A stretch of DNA of 64,000 bases from Rubrivivax sp. (GCA_027484825.1 JAIXSE010000036.1:92914-156913), one strand, 5' to 3'; shown: positions 15,312 to 24,868, counted from the stretch's first letter. The notes: a model not told the origin generated them from the sequence alone. A program made the numbers and translations.

Positions 15312-16649
15312 TCAGTCGCGGTCCTTCATCTTGAGCATGCGGTTGGTGCGCAGGGCCACCAGCGTGACCACCGCGCCGGACAGCAGGTAGGCGGTCACCG
15401 CCCACAGCCCGAACTGGATCGACAGCGCCAGCGCCACCAGCGGGGCGAATGCCGCCCCAAACAGCCAGGCCAGGTCGGAGGTCAGCGCCGCACCGGTGTA
15501 GCGGAAGCGGGGCAGGAAGTTGGACGTCACCGCGCCGGCCGCCTGGCCGTAGGACAGACCCAGCAGCACAAAGCCCACCAGAATGAAGATGTTCTGGCCC
15601 ATGGTGCCGCTGTCCAGCAGCAGTGGGGTGAACAGGCTGAAGATGCCGATGGCGATGGCCAGGGTGCCCAGGGTGCTGCGACGGCCCACCCGGTCGGCGA
15701 TCAGGCCGGAGATCGGCATGGCCAGCGCGGCCAGCAGCGCGCCGATGATCTGCACCGTGAGGAACTGCCCGACCGACTGTTCCGAATGCAGGATCAGCCA
15801 GGACAGCGGGAACACCGTCACCAGGTGGAACAGCGCATAGCTGGCCAGGGCGGCAAACGCACCGATGAAGATGTTGTAGCCCTGCTCGCGGAACAGCTCG
15901 CCGGTGTCGCAGGGGTCCAGTTCATGCTCTTCCAGGTTCTTCTCGTACTCATGCGTCATCACCAGACGCAGTCGTGCGAACAGCGCCACCACGTTCAGGG
16001 CGAAGGCCGCGAAGAAGGGGAAGCGCCAGCCCCAGCTCAGGAAGTCGATGACGTTCAGGCTGCCCCAGAGGTAGGCAAACAGCGAGGCGGCGATCAGGAA
16101 ACCGGTCGGCGCGCCCAGCTGGCCCAGCATGGCATACCAGCCGCGCTTGCCTTCCGGGGCGTTGATGGCCAGCAGGGAGGGCAGTCCGTCCCAAGACCCG
16201 CCCAGGGCCAGACCCTGACCGATCCGCGCCAGTGCCAGCGCCAGGATGGCGGCAGGGCCCCAGGCGTTGTAGCCGGGGAGCACCGCAATGACGCAGGTGG
16301 ATATACCCAACAGGAAGAGGGCTACTGTCAGCTTGACGCCACGGTCGAATCGCCTTTGAAGCGACATGCCCAGCAAGGTGCCGATGGGTCGCACCACGAA
16401 GGCCAGCGCCAGCAGGGCGAAGGACCAGAGCGTGCCTTCCAGTCGCTCCAGGTGGGGGAAGAAGATCGCCGGAAACACCAGTACGGAGGCGATTCCATAG
16501 ACAAAGAAGTCGAAGTACTCGGAGGCGCGGCCGATCACCACCCCCACCGCTATGTCGCCAGGGGCGACTGCGTCCTGCTCGGCCTGAGTGGCCACTCCGG
16601 TCCCGCGAGGGAGGGGTTGTCCCACTGTTGAAAGCGTGTTGCTGTTCAT
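15312..16649 (-). CDS. MFS transporter (metabolite/H+ symporter type)
   Basis: The 445-residue protein has twelve predicted helices. The metabolite:H+ symporter signature is visible: ASEYFDFFVYGIASVLVFPAIFFP in helix 1, RPIGTLLGMSLQRRFDRGVKL in the loop 2-3 region, and a second similar loop ISGLIADRVGRRSTL. The family includes carriers for dicarboxylates, shikimate and aromatic acids; the substrate cannot be told here. The ATG at 16649 has TAGGAGACTC before it, which decides against an upstream start at 16826. The gene is divergent from cyoA and has its own terminator. Confidence 0.9.
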   Translation of the reverse strand: MNSNTLSTVGQPLPRGTGVATQAEQDAVAPGDIAVGVVIGRASEYFDFFVYGIASVLVFPAIFFPHLERLEGTLWSFALLALAFVVRPIGTLLGMSLQRRFDRGVKLTVALFLLGISTCVIAVLPGYNAWGPAAILALALARIGQGLALGGSWDGLPSLLAINAPEGKRGWYAMLGQLGAPTGFLIAASLFAYLWGSLNVIDFLSWGWRFPFFAAFALNVVALFARLRLVMTHEYEKNLEEHELDPCDTGELFREQGYNIFIGAFAALASYALFHLVTVFPLSWLILHSEQSVGQFLTVQIIGALLAALAMPISGLIADRVGRRSTLGTLAIAIGIFSLFTPLLLDSGTMGQNIFILVGFVLLGLSYGQAAGAVTSNFLPRFRYTGAALTSDLAWLFGAAFAPLVALALSIQFGLWAVTAYLLSGAVVTLVALRTNRMLKMKDRD

Positions 16650-16846
16650 GAGTCTCCTACCTGGGACAAAATGTCCAATAGTTGGTTTGAGTCGATGAGG
16701 CAAAATCTGCGCCCGGTGTGCAACGGTCGACAAGTGTCGTTTACCCGTTAGTCGTAAACCCCCTGTCGCCCACAACCGGATGCCCGGCGCCGAAGCCAGT
16801 GTTCCCACTGGCCCGGCGATGGTCAACCGCCTGCTGGCTGTATCTC
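16650..16846. promoter_or_regulatory. Divergent control region between the MFS gene and cyoA, with three inverted repeats
   Basis: Three dyads are visible: GGACA-AAA-TGTCC (16664-16676), CGACA-AG-TGTCG (16728-16739) and GTTTAC-N9-GTAAAC (16739-16759). The first lies close to the MFS start; the latter two are about 90-110 bases before cyoA. No classical FNR box (TTGAT-N4-ATCAA) was found. RegA-type response regulators have degenerate sites, so none of these can be assigned to one. Confidence 0.5.
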
Positions 16847-17911
16847 ATGTACCTCAAAGCATCACTAAAAACAAGTCTGGCCCGTCTCGGGCTGCTGTCG
16901 TTGGCCCTGCCACTGACCGCCTGCAACATGGTCGTGATGAAACCCTCGGGTGACATCGCCAACCAGCAGGCGCAACTCATCGTGGCGTCCACGCTGCTGA
17001 TGATGCTGATCATCGTCCCGGTGATCATCCTCACGCTGGTGTTTGCCTGGCGTTATCGTGAATCCAACAAGGCAGCGACCTACTCGCCGGAGTGGGATCA
17101 CTCCACCCGGCTGGAACTGATCATCTGGGGCGCGCCGCTGCTGATCATCATCGCCCTGGGCGCCATGACCTGGATCAGCACCCACAAGCTGGACCCCTAC
17201 CGTCCGCTGGAGCGTCTGGATGCCCAGCGCCCCATCCCGGCCGGCGTGCAGCCGCTGGTGGTGGAAGTGGTGGCGCTGGACTGGAAGTGGCTGTTCCTCT
17301 ACCCGGAGCAGGGCATTGCCACCGTCAATGAACTGGCCGCCCCGGTGGACCGCCCGATCCTGTTCAAGATCACCTCGTCCACGGTGATGAACGCGTTCTA
17401 CGTGCCGGCCATGTCCGGCATGATCTACGCGATGCCCGGCATGCAGAGCCAGCTCAATGCGGTCATCAACAAGCCGGGCACCTATGACGGCTTCTCCGCC
17501 AACTTCAGCGGTGACGGCTTCTCCCACATGCGCTTCAAGTTCCACGGCCTGAGCAACGACGAGTTCTCGGCCTGGGTGGACCGCAACAAGGCCGACGGCG
17601 TCGAGCTGTCGCGCGACCTGTTCCTGACCCTGGAAAAGCCCAGTGAGAAGGAACCGGTGCGCCGCTTCGCAACCGTCGCCCCGGGCCTGTTCGATGCGAT
17701 CGTCAACCGTTGTGTGGACGGCAGCAAGATGTGCATGGGCCAGATGATGGCCATCGATGCGGCCGGCGGCGGCGGCAAGGGCGCGATCAGCGGCCTGGCC
17801 AGCAAGCCCTGGAGCAATGACCAGAAGCGGATTTTCGTGGCCGCCCTTTGCACGCCCGACAACGCCGGCCAGTACGCCGCGCAGTGGTCGTCCACCCGTA
17901 GCCAGAACTGA
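16847..17911 (+). CDS. cyoA: Ubiquinol oxidase bo3 subunit II
   Basis: The 354-residue protein starts with a lipoprotein signal (LPLTAC, Cys26), as in CyoA. Two transmembrane helices follow (about residues 45-70 and 90-110) and a periplasmic cupredoxin domain containing [20 protein letters not shown]. The CuA ligands of cytochrome c oxidases are absent, which marks a quinol oxidase. A C-terminal COX_ARM segment contains [15 protein letters not shown]. The start at 16847 gives a normal lipoprotein N-terminus; an in-frame start at 16718 would put 43 extra residues before the signal. It is the first gene of cyoABCD. Confidence 0.95.
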   Translation: MYLKASLKTSLARLGLLSLALPLTACNMVVMKPSGDIANQQAQLIVASTLLMMLIIVPVIILTLVFAWRYRESNKAATYSPEWDHSTRLELIIWGAPLLIIIALGAMTWISTHKLDPYRPLERLDAQRPIPAGVQPLVVEVVALDWKWLFLYPEQGIATVNELAAPVDRPILFKITSSTVMNAFYVPAMSGMIYAMPGMQSQLNAVINKPGTYDGFSANFSGDGFSHMRFKFHGLSNDEFSAWVDRNKADGVELSRDLFLTLEKPSEKEPVRRFATVAPGLFDAIVNRCVDGSKMCMGQMMAIDAAGGGGKGAISGLASKPWSNDQKRIFVAALCTPDNAGQYAAQWSSTRSQN

Positions 17912-18009
17912 CGGAGCCGCCCGGCGCATCCGCTCCCTCCCCGGAGCGCGCCGGGCCCGAAAGTCCGACCGCCAAGGACGAAAGTCCGACAGCATTACCG
18001 AGATCCAAG

Positions 18010-20004
18010 ATGATTGACCTGCAAAAGCTCATCTTCGGACGCCTCAGCCTCGAGGCGATTCCATACCATGAGCCGATCCTGATCGGTACCTTCGCGGCCG
18101 TCGCCCTGGGCGGCCTGGCCGTGCTGGTGCTGATGACCAAGTTCAAACTGTGGGGCCCCTTCTGGCGCGACTGGGTGACCAGCATCGACCACAAGCGCAT
18201 CGGCATCATGTACATCGTGCTGGGCATCGTCATGCTGCTGCGCGGCTTTGCCGACGCGGTGATGATGCGGGCCCAGCAGGCGCTGTCCTTCGGGGACAAC
18301 GTCGGCTTCCTGCCACCGCATCACTACGACCAGGTCTTCACCGCCCACGGCGTGATCATGATCTTCTTCGTGGCGATGCCGCTGATCACCGGCTTCATGA
18401 ACTACGTGGTGCCGCTGCAGATCGGCGCGCGCGACGTGGCCTTCCCCTTCCTGAACAACTTCAGCTTCTGGATGACCGCCGGTGGCGCCGTCCTGGTGAT
18501 GCTGTCGCTGTTCATGGGCGAATTCGCCCGCACCGGCTGGCTGGCGTATCCGCCGCTGTCCGGCATCCTGGCCAGTCCGGGGGTGGGGGTGGATTACTAC
18601 CTCTGGTCCCTGCAGGTGGCGGGGGTGGGCACCACGCTCTCGGGCATCAACCTGATCGCGACCATCATCAAGATGCGCGCACCGGGCATGACCATGATGA
18701 AGATGCCGGTCTTCACCTGGACCTCGCTGTGCTCCAACATCCTGATCGTGGCCTCGTTCCCGATCCTGACGGCCGCCCTGGCGCTGCTGACCCTGGACCG
18801 CTACGTCGGCACCAACTTCTTCACGACCGATCTGGGCGGCAACGCCATGATGTACGTGAACCTGATCTGGATCTGGGGTCACCCTGAGGTCTACATCCTG
18901 GTGCTGCCGGCCTTCGGCATCTTCTCGGAAATCACCTCGACCTTCAGCCAGAAGAAGCTGTTCGGTTATGCCTCCATGGTGTATGCCACGGTCGTGATCA
19001 CGATCCTGTCCTACCTGGTGTGGCTGCACCACTTCTTCACCATGGGCTCGGGCGCCAGCGTGAACTCGTTCTTCGGCATCACCACGATGATCATCTCGAT
19101 CCCGACCGGTGCGAAGATTTTCAACTGGCTCTTCACCATGTACCGCGGCCGCATCAAGTTCGATGTGCCGATGTACTGGACCGTCGGCTTCATGGTCACC
19201 TTCGTGATCGGCGGCATGACCGGCGTGCTGCTGGCCGTTCCCCCGGCCGACTTCGTGCTGCACAACAGCCTGTTCCTGATCGCCCACTTCCACAACGTGA
19301 TCATCGGCGGCGTGCTGTTCGGCCTGCTGGCGGGCATCACCTTCTGGTTCCCCAAGGCCTTCGGCTACAAGCTGGATCCGTTCTGGGGCAAGTGCTCGTT
19401 CTGGTTCTGGCAGATCGGCTTCTTCGTGGCCTTCATGCCGCTGTACGTGCTGGGCCTGATGGGCGTGACCCGCCGCATGAGCCACTTCGACGATCCGTCG
19501 CTGCAGATCTGGTTCCAGATCGCCGCCCTGGGCGCGCTGCTGATCGCCGCTGGTATCGGCTGCTTCCTGATCCAGCTGGTGGTGAGCTACCTCAAGCGCG
19601 ACCAGCTGCGTGACGTGACCGGTGACCCCTGGAACGGCCGTACGCTGGAGTGGTCGACCTCGTCGCCCCCGCCGCAGTACAACTTCGCCTTCACGCCGGT
19701 GGTGCACGACCATGACGCCTGGTTCGACATGAAGACCCGCGGCCACCAGCGTCCGGTGAACGGCTTCAAGGCCATCCACATGCCCAAGAACACCAGTGCC
19801 GGTGTGATCATCGCTGCGCTGTCCACCCTGCTGGGCTTCGCACTGATCTGGCACATGTGGCTGGTGGCCGGCATTGCCCTGCTGGCGGTCGTGGCCACGG
19901 CCATCGTCCATACCTTCAACTACAAGCGCGACTACTACATCCCCGCGGATGAAGTGGCCCGCACGGAAGACGCCCGCACCCAGGTGCTGGCCGCACAGGC
20001 CTGA
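18010..20004 (+). CDS. cyoB: Ubiquinol oxidase bo3 subunit I
   Basis: The 664-residue subunit I is the catalytic heme-copper core. Visible ligands include the low-spin heme histidine in [15 protein letters not shown], the CuB/Tyr motif [15 protein letters not shown], the CuB histidine pair in WLHHFFTMG, and the heme ligands in [11 protein letters not shown]. Length and the C-terminal helices match CyoB rather than CoxA. It reduces O2 to water with ubiquinol as donor and pumps protons. It lies 98 bases after cyoA. Confidence 0.97.
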   Translation: MIDLQKLIFGRLSLEAIPYHEPILIGTFAAVALGGLAVLVLMTKFKLWGPFWRDWVTSIDHKRIGIMYIVLGIVMLLRGFADAVMMRAQQALSFGDNVGFLPPHHYDQVFTAHGVIMIFFVAMPLITGFMNYVVPLQIGARDVAFPFLNNFSFWMTAGGAVLVMLSLFMGEFARTGWLAYPPLSGILASPGVGVDYYLWSLQVAGVGTTLSGINLIATIIKMRAPGMTMMKMPVFTWTSLCSNILIVASFPILTAALALLTLDRYVGTNFFTTDLGGNAMMYVNLIWIWGHPEVYILVLPAFGIFSEITSTFSQKKLFGYASMVYATVVITILSYLVWLHHFFTMGSGASVNSFFGITTMIISIPTGAKIFNWLFTMYRGRIKFDVPMYWTVGFMVTFVIGGMTGVLLAVPPADFVLHNSLFLIAHFHNVIIGGVLFGLLAGITFWFPKAFGYKLDPFWGKCSFWFWQIGFFVAFMPLYVLGLMGVTRRMSHFDDPSLQIWFQIAALGALLIAAGIGCFLIQLVVSYLKRDQLRDVTGDPWNGRTLEWSTSSPPPQYNFAFTPVVHDHDAWFDMKTRGHQRPVNGFKAIHMPKNTSAGVIIAALSTLLGFALIWHMWLVAGIALLAVVATAIVHTFNYKRDYYIPADEVARTEDARTQVLAAQA

Positions 20005-20024
20005 ACCCGAGCGAGCCATCCAAC

Positions 20025-20648
20025 ATGCAAGCAACGACCCTGACGAACAACACCGGCACGCCGGTGTTCTACGACAACGGTGATCACCATCCGCAGCACG
20101 GAACCCTGCTGGGTTTCTGGCTGTACCTGATGAGTGACTGCCTGATCTTCGCGGTGCTCTTCGCCACCTACGCCGTACTGGGCCGCAGCTATGCGGCCGG
20201 CCCGTCGGGCGCGGACCTGTTCGACCTGAAACTGGTCGCGGTGAACACCGGCTTCCTGCTGCTGTCCTCCATCACCTACGGCTTCGCGATGATCGCGATG
20301 CTCAAGGGCAAGAAGGCCGGCGTCCTGGGCTGGCTGGCCATCACCGGCATCCTGGGCCTGTGCTTCCTGGGCGTGGAACTCTATGAGTTCGCGCACCTGA
20401 TCCACGAAGGCGCCGGCCCGCAGCGCAGCGCCTTCCTGTCGTCCTTCTTCGCCCTGGTGGGCACCCACGGCCTGCACGTCACCTTCGGTGCGATCTGGCT
20501 GGTGGTACTGATGGTCCAGGTGGCCAAGCTGGGCCTGACCAAGGAAAACAAGCGCCGCCTGATCTGCCTGTCGATGTTCTGGCACTTCCTGGACGTGGTC
20601 TGGATCGGTGTCTTCACCTTTGTTTATCTGATGGGAGTGCTGCCATGA
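20025..20648 (+). CDS. cyoC: Ubiquinol oxidase bo3 subunit III
   Basis: The 207-residue protein has five hydrophobic helices. [21 protein letters not shown] opens the family pattern, and [18 protein letters not shown] and [20 protein letters not shown] are the conserved COX3 ends. It starts 20 bases after cyoB, and cyoD begins 4 bases before its stop. Confidence 0.96.
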   Translation: MQATTLTNNTGTPVFYDNGDHHPQHGTLLGFWLYLMSDCLIFAVLFATYAVLGRSYAAGPSGADLFDLKLVAVNTGFLLLSSITYGFAMIAMLKGKKAGVLGWLAITGILGLCFLGVELYEFAHLIHEGAGPQRSAFLSSFFALVGTHGLHVTFGAIWLVVLMVQVAKLGLTKENKRRLICLSMFWHFLDVVWIGVFTFVYLMGVLP

Positions 20649-21034
20649 GCGAGCACAAGAACGATCATCACGACGACCACCACGATCATCACGATGACGA
20701 CGTCGGCTACCACGCCACCGTCAAGGGCTATGTGGTGGGCTTCATCCTGTCCGTCATCCTGACGGCCATTCCCTTCGCGCTGGTGATGACCAAGGGCATC
20801 GAGTCGTCCAGCACGATGGCGCTGGTGCTGCTGGGCTTCGCGGCGGTGCAGATCGTGGTCCACATGGTCTACTTCCTGCACATGAACTCGAAGGTGGAAG
20901 GCGGCTGGTCCATGCTGGCGCTGATCTTCACCGTCGCCATCGTGGTGATCATGCTGGCCGGTTCGGTGTGGGTGATGTTCCACCTGAACAGCAACATGAT
21001 GCCCACCGTCCACGACATGCGTAACATGCCCTGA
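20645..21034 (+). CDS. cyoD: Ubiquinol oxidase bo3 subunit IV
   Basis: The 129-residue subunit IV has three transmembrane helices ([60 protein letters not shown]). The N-terminus is unusually His/Asp-rich ([12 protein letters not shown]), which could bind metal. The ATGA overlap with cyoC at 20645 and the contact with SURF1 at 21034 show tight coupling. Confidence 0.94.
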   Translation: MSEHKNDHHDDHHDHHDDDVGYHATVKGYVVGFILSVILTAIPFALVMTKGIESSSTMALVLLGFAAVQIVVHMVYFLHMNSKVEGGWSMLALIFTVAIVVIMLAGSVWVMFHLNSNMMPTVHDMRNMP

Positions 21035-21897
21035 TGACCGAGCTGACTCCGGTCGCACGGCCGCGCCGCCGCATCGCCCGCCGGGCGTTGCAGCTGGGCG
21101 CGGCCCTTTTGTTTGTGGCCTTCCTCGCGCTGGGCACCTGGCAGGTGCAGCGGCTGGGCTGGAAGCAGGACCTCATTGCGCGGGTCGAGAAGCGGCTGTC
21201 GGCGCCTCCGGTGCCGGCGCCGTCGGCGGACCGTTGGGCGCGCATCACCAAGGCGGACGATGAATACCGCCGCGTGGTCGTGCACGGCGCGTTCGATCAT
21301 TCGCGCGAGGTGCTGGTGGGCGCCAGCACGGTGCTGGGCACCGGCTACTGGGTGCTCACGCCGCTGCGCAGCCGTGACGGCAACTGGGTGATGGTGAACC
21401 GGGGCTTCGTGCCGCCGGAGTACAAGACCCGGGTGTCGCGCACGGCGACGGAAGCGCAGGGCGAGGTGGAGGTCATCGGGCTGCTGCGGCTGACCGAGCC
21501 GGGCGGCAGCCTGCTGCGCAAGAATGATCCGGCGGCGGGCCGCTGGTATTCGCGGGATGTCGAGGCCATTGGCCGGGCCCAGACGCTGGAAGGGCCGCTG
21601 GCGCCTTATTTCATCGACGAAGCGGATACGCGGCCCAGCCCCAACAGTCCCACCCCCGAGACCTGGCCCCGCGGCGGGCTCACCGTGGTCCAGTTCCCCA
21701 ACAGCCATCTGTCCTATGCCTTGACCTGGTACGCCATGGCGGCGATGACGGCGGGCATCAGCATCTACCTGTGGCGCGAGCGGCGCCGGCGTCTGCGCGA
21801 GGGGCGACTGGATGACGGCGACGACGACAGCGACCACGACGGCGACGACGACGGTGACGCGGATGACAAGGCCCCCCGTGCCCCTGCGTCGTCCTGA
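21034..21897 (+). CDS. SURF1-family oxidase assembly protein
   Basis: The 287-residue protein has the SURF1 layout: a first transmembrane helix (LGAALLFVAFLALGTWQVQRLGWK, shown by LGTWQVQRL), a periplasmic domain containing ATGYWVLTPLRS-like and WVMVNRGFVPPE motifs, and a second helix (LTWYAMAAMTAGISIYLW). SURF1 proteins help insert heme a or otherwise assemble heme-copper oxidases. Placed after cyoD, where many species carry cyoE, it suggests an assembly role for this bo3 enzyme. A strongly acidic Asp-rich tail precedes the stop. The heme O synthase gene is not in the window. Confidence 0.92.
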   Translation: MTELTPVARPRRRIARRALQLGAALLFVAFLALGTWQVQRLGWKQDLIARVEKRLSAPPVPAPSADRWARITKADDEYRRVVVHGAFDHSREVLVGASTVLGTGYWVLTPLRSRDGNWVMVNRGFVPPEYKTRVSRTATEAQGEVEVIGLLRLTEPGGSLLRKNDPAAGRWYSRDVEAIGRAQTLEGPLAPYFIDEADTRPSPNSPTPETWPRGGLTVVQFPNSHLSYALTWYAMAAMTAGISIYLWRERRRRLREGRLDDGDDDSDHDGDDDGDADDKAPRAPASS

Positions 21898-23293
21898 CCG
21901 GGAGCCCGGGGACAGCCGCTGGTCCAGCCGCTGGATGGGCTTGTCCGGCCTGCCGGGCCTGGCCAGCTTGTCAGGCGCCCTGGCGCCGGACAGCCAGGCC
22001 GGCCGCTCCAACCTGATGCAGATGGTGCAACTGCGCTGGCTGGCCGTGGCCGGGCAGTTCGCCACCGTGGTGTCGGTGCACTACACGCTGGGCATCCACC
22101 TGCCGGTGGCGGAGATGCTCACCCTGCTGCTGGTGCTGCTGCTGTTCAACCTGGCCTGCTGGGTGCGGACCCGCTGGGTGCCCAGCGTCAGCAATGTCGA
22201 GCTGTTTGCCGGCCTGCTGGTGGATGTGGCGGTGCTCAGCGGCCAGCTGTTCTACAGCGGCGGCGTCACCAACCCCTTCGTGTTTTTGTACCTGCTGCAG
22301 ATCGCGGTCGGCGCGGTGCTGCTGCCGGCCCGCTACATCTGGCCGATGGTGTGGCTCACGGCCGCCTGCTTCCTGGCCCTGACCCAGTGGCATGAGCCGC
22401 TGCGGCTGCCGGACCTGGCCAGCCTGTCCCTGCCGCCGCACTATGTGGGTGGACTGCTGATCTGTTTTGCGATCAATGCATCGCTGCTGGTCACCTTCAT
22501 CCATCGCATCAGTGGCAACCTGCGCCAGCGTGACGCGCGCCTGGCCGACCTGCGGCAGCGGGCCGCCGAAGAAGAACACATCGTGCGCATGGGCCTGCTG
22601 GCCTCGGGCGCGGCGCATGAGCTGGGCACACCGCTGTCCACGCTGTCGGTGATCCTGGGCGACTGGGCCCGCATGGCACCGTTTGCCGGCGACCCGGAAT
22701 TGCGGCAGGAAATTGAAGAGATGCAGGTGCAGCTGCAGCGCTGCAAGTCGATCGTGAGCGGCATCCTGATGTCCGCCGGTGAGATGCGCGGCGAGGCCCC
22801 CGCCCTGACCACGATGCATGCCTTCCTGGGCGACCTGGTCGAGCACTGGCGGCGCACCCGCACGGCGGGCCGCCTGGAGTATCGACCCGACATCGACCTG
22901 CCGGACCTGCACATCATCTCGGATGTCGGTCTCAAGCAGATGATCGACAACATCCTGGACAACGCCCTGGAGGCCGCGCCCGGCCAGCCCATCCTGCTGC
23001 GGGCCTATGCGGAAGAGGACCAACTGGTGCTGTGCGTGCGCGACCGCGGCCCCGGCTTCCTGCCCGACATGCTGGAGCGTCTGGGCAAGCCTTATCAATC
23101 CAGCAAGGGCCGACCGGGGAGTGGTCTGGGCCTGTTCCTGGCGCTGAATGTCACGCGCTCGCTGGGCGGGCATCTGCAGGCACGCAACCTGAGCCCGGAG
23201 GAGGTCGGCGGCGCGGAGGTGGAGATCCGATTACCACTGTCCGCACTGATGCCTCAGAGCCTCGCGGACAATGCAGCGCATGATGGCCGATGA
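21863..23293 (+). CDS. regB: RegB/PrrB/RoxS-type redox-sensing histidine kinase
   Basis: The 476-residue kinase has six predicted membrane helices (about residues 55-215). The quinone-binding heptapeptide GGVTNPF is at 133-139. The H-box AHELGTPLST (phospho-His252) is specific to the RegB family. Cys294 in LQRCKSI stands 42 residues after the histidine, matching the redox-active cysteine of RegB. The ATP-binding part has DNALEAAPGQP and GSGLGLFLALNVTRSLGG. The start at 21863 overlaps the SURF1 3' end by 35 bases; an in-frame start at 21812 would add a low-complexity Thr/Ala run. It presumably senses quinone pool and thiol redox state and controls respiratory genes, with the neighbouring cyo operon a plausible target. 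Confidence 0.92.
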   Translation: MTRPPVPLRRPDREPGDSRWSSRWMGLSGLPGLASLSGALAPDSQAGRSNLMQMVQLRWLAVAGQFATVVSVHYTLGIHLPVAEMLTLLLVLLLFNLACWVRTRWVPSVSNVELFAGLLVDVAVLSGQLFYSGGVTNPFVFLYLLQIAVGAVLLPARYIWPMVWLTAACFLALTQWHEPLRLPDLASLSLPPHYVGGLLICFAINASLLVTFIHRISGNLRQRDARLADLRQRAAEEEHIVRMGLLASGAAHELGTPLSTLSVILGDWARMAPFAGDPELRQEIEEMQVQLQRCKSIVSGILMSAGEMRGEAPALTTMHAFLGDLVEHWRRTRTAGRLEYRPDIDLPDLHIISDVGLKQMIDNILDNALEAAPGQPILLRAYAEEDQLVLCVRDRGPGFLPDMLERLGKPYQSSKGRPGSGLGLFLALNVTRSLGGHLQARNLSPEEVGGAEVEIRLPLSALMPQSLADNAAHDGR

Positions 23294-23840
23294 AGAAGAC
23301 CGCCTGCTGCTGATCGTTGAGGATGACGACGCCTTTGCCCGCACTTTGACCCGCTCTTTCGAGCGACGCGGTTACACGGTGCTTCGGGCGTCGACCCACG
23401 AGCAGGTGCATCAGCTGCTGGCCGAACGCGGGCCGGACGACACGCCGGAATATGCGGTGGTGGATTTGAAGCTGGCCTCGGGCGGCTCAGGCCTGTCCTG
23501 CGTGCAGACGCTGCATGAGCATGACCCGGCCATGGTCATCGTCGTGCTGACCGGCTACGCCAGCATCGCCACGGCGGTGGAAGCCATCAAGCTGGGTGCA
23601 CGTCACTACCTGGCCAAGCCGGCCAATACCGACGACATCGAGGCCGCCTTTTCGCGGGACCAGGGCGATGCGGAGGTGGAAGTGACCGAGCGGGCCACCA
23701 CGTCGATCAAGACGCTGGAGTGGGAACGCATCCACGAAACCCTGGCGGCGACCGACTTCAACATCTCGGAGACGGCGCGTCGCCTGGGCATGCATCGGCG
23801 CACCCTGGCCCGCAAGCTGGAAAAGCAGCGGGTGAAATGA
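23271..23840 (+). CDS. regA: RegA/PrrA/RoxR-type response regulator
   Basis: The 189-residue regulator has a receiver with acidic pocket EDDD (17-20) and phospho-Asp65 in AVVDLKLASG. A short linker and a Fis-type helix-turn-helix follow (about 145-186), with the diagnostic SETARRLGMHRRTLARKL. It overlaps regB by 23 bases; starts at 23280 or 23283 are also possible. In the family this regulator activates or represses oxidases, carbon fixation and nitrogen metabolism genes according to redox state. Confidence 0.93.
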   Translation: MQRMMADEEDRLLLIVEDDDAFARTLTRSFERRGYTVLRASTHEQVHQLLAERGPDDTPEYAVVDLKLASGGSGLSCVQTLHEHDPAMVIVVLTGYASIATAVEAIKLGARHYLAKPANTDDIEAAFSRDQGDAEVEVTERATTSIKTLEWERIHETLAATDFNISETARRLGMHRRTLARKLEKQRVK

Positions 23841-23842
23841 CA

Positions 23843-23867
23843 ACAGCCACCGGGTGGCGGTGGCTGT
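23843..23867. terminator. Hairpin between convergent regA and the SlyB-like gene
   Basis: ACAGCCACC (23843-23851) and GGTGGCTGT (23859-23867) form a perfect 9-bp stem with a 7-base loop. It lies between two convergent stop codons. There is no T run on either side, so intrinsic termination is uncertain. Confidence 0.5.
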
Positions 23868-23877
23868 CTGGGTGGTC

Positions 23878-24411
23878 TTACTGCTGCCGATACTGCGGCT
23901 GCTGATTTTGCGGCTGCTGATATTGCGGCTGCTGGTAGTTGGACTGCGGTGCACCCGTCGTGGCGGGCGCACGCATCACGCGGGTACGGCCGCCGGTGGT
24001 CACCAGAATGACGGGTTCACCGGGCTGCCAGACTTCATTGCCCTTGGCCTGCACGATGGCGCGACGCTCGCCATTGCGCATCTGCAGCAGCAGCTCCACC
24101 GCATCTTCCTTGGTGGTGCTGCGCTCCACGGCATTGCCCAGCGCGGCACCGGCCACGGCGCCCAGCACACCCACCACCAGGCCTTCACGATGGCCACCGA
24201 CGCTGCCGCCGGCGATGGCGCCGACCACGCCACCGGTCACTGCACCGGCGCCGCTCTGGCTGCCGTCCACCGTCACCGGGCGGACAGACAGCAGCGTGGC
24301 GTCCTGCACCTGCGACAGGCGCTGCGCATCTCCACGCTGAATCACATCAGGACTGGTGGTCTGGCAGGCGGTGAGCACGGCCACCAGGGAGGCAATCAGC
24401 AGCTTTTTCAT
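23878..24411 (-). CDS. Glycine-zipper 2TM outer-membrane lipoprotein (SlyB/Pcp-like)
   Basis: The 177-residue protein has a lipobox (VLTAC, Cys16). A glycine-zipper 2TM domain follows (GAGAVTGGVVGAIAGGSVGG and VVGVLGAVAGAALGNAVE), then a small beta domain and a Gln/Pro/Tyr-rich tail of repeated QYQQPQ units. The ATG at 24411 has GGAG 8 bases upstream. SlyB-like lipoproteins stabilise the outer membrane and are often stress-induced. Confidence 0.9.
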   Translation of the reverse strand: MKKLLIASLVAVLTACQTTSPDVIQRGDAQRLSQVQDATLLSVRPVTVDGSQSGAGAVTGGVVGAIAGGSVGGHREGLVVGVLGAVAGAALGNAVERSTTKEDAVELLLQMRNGERRAIVQAKGNEVWQPGEPVILVTTGGRTRVMRAPATTGAPQSNYQQPQYQQPQNQQPQYRQQ

Positions 24412-24703
24412 AATCAGAACTCCATGACGGTAGGGGGCCAACGCCGGGCGCCGCTGCACCGTTGACCGGGCAACAAGACTTTACCCAGCCCCCCATTGGC
24501 GGGCCCAGGACCCGAGCGGGACCCGATCCGTCGACTCTACTCCTGCGCCAAATCGGCATCGTGTCGAGGCCTTGTTCTCTGATCGCACCCAGTGGGCGAA
24601 GTCGTGTCGCCCGCACCCATCACTGCGGACGACGACTCAGAGGCGGAACCGCGAAATTGCTAACGCCCGGTCGCGCTCCCGTCAATCACCCCCTGGGGGC
24701 TGC
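24412..24703. other. Intergenic DNA upstream of the riboswitch promoter
   Basis: About 290 bases without a gene separate the SlyB-like lipoprotein start (minus) from the TPS operon promoter (plus). A 12-base sequence CGACGACTCAGA occurs here (around 24630) and again just before the riboswitch (around 24760). Nothing else was recognised. Confidence 0.4.
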
Positions 24704-24732
24704 TTCACGGATCGGATACGTCTGGATACATT
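24704..24732 (+). promoter_or_regulatory. Candidate sigma70 promoter of the riboswitch-TPS operon
   Basis: TTCACG (24704-24709) and TACATT (24727-24732) are separated by 17 bases. Transcription would begin about 24739, just before the aptamer at 24768. It is predicted by eye from position and spacing only. Confidence 0.45.
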
Positions 24733-24767
24733 GAGCCCACATTGGCCGGCCACTGAGCGACGACTCA

Positions 24768-24868
24768 GACGCTGGCCCCCAGGGCAAAACCGGCGCGAGC
24801 CGGTGACGCAAAGCCTCCGGTCTCCCGGCCTTCACGGTCTGCGGGAGATAGCGGGGCCGCCAGCGCGG
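24768..24868 (+). ncRNA. Cyclic-di-GMP class I (GEMM) riboswitch aptamer
   Basis: All conserved blocks of GEMM-I are present in order. CAGGGCAAA (24780-24788) comes first. A P2 stem ACCGGC-GCGA-GCCGGT with a GNRA tetraloop follows, then GACGCAAAGCCTCCGG (24805-24820). The P3 stem is TCTCCCG (24821-24827) with CGGGAGA (24842-24848), and TAGCGGGGCCGCC (from 24849) closes it. P1 is formed by CGCTGGC (24770-24776) and GCCAGCG (24859-24865). The aptamer lies 75 bases before the ATG of the TpsB gene, on the same strand, so c-di-GMP should control the TpsB/CdiA operon. Confidence 0.93.

Noticed and set aside
17995..20034. Minus-strand open frame of 679 codons opposite cyoB
   Set aside because: His/Gln-rich antisense product of a highly conserved cyoB gene.
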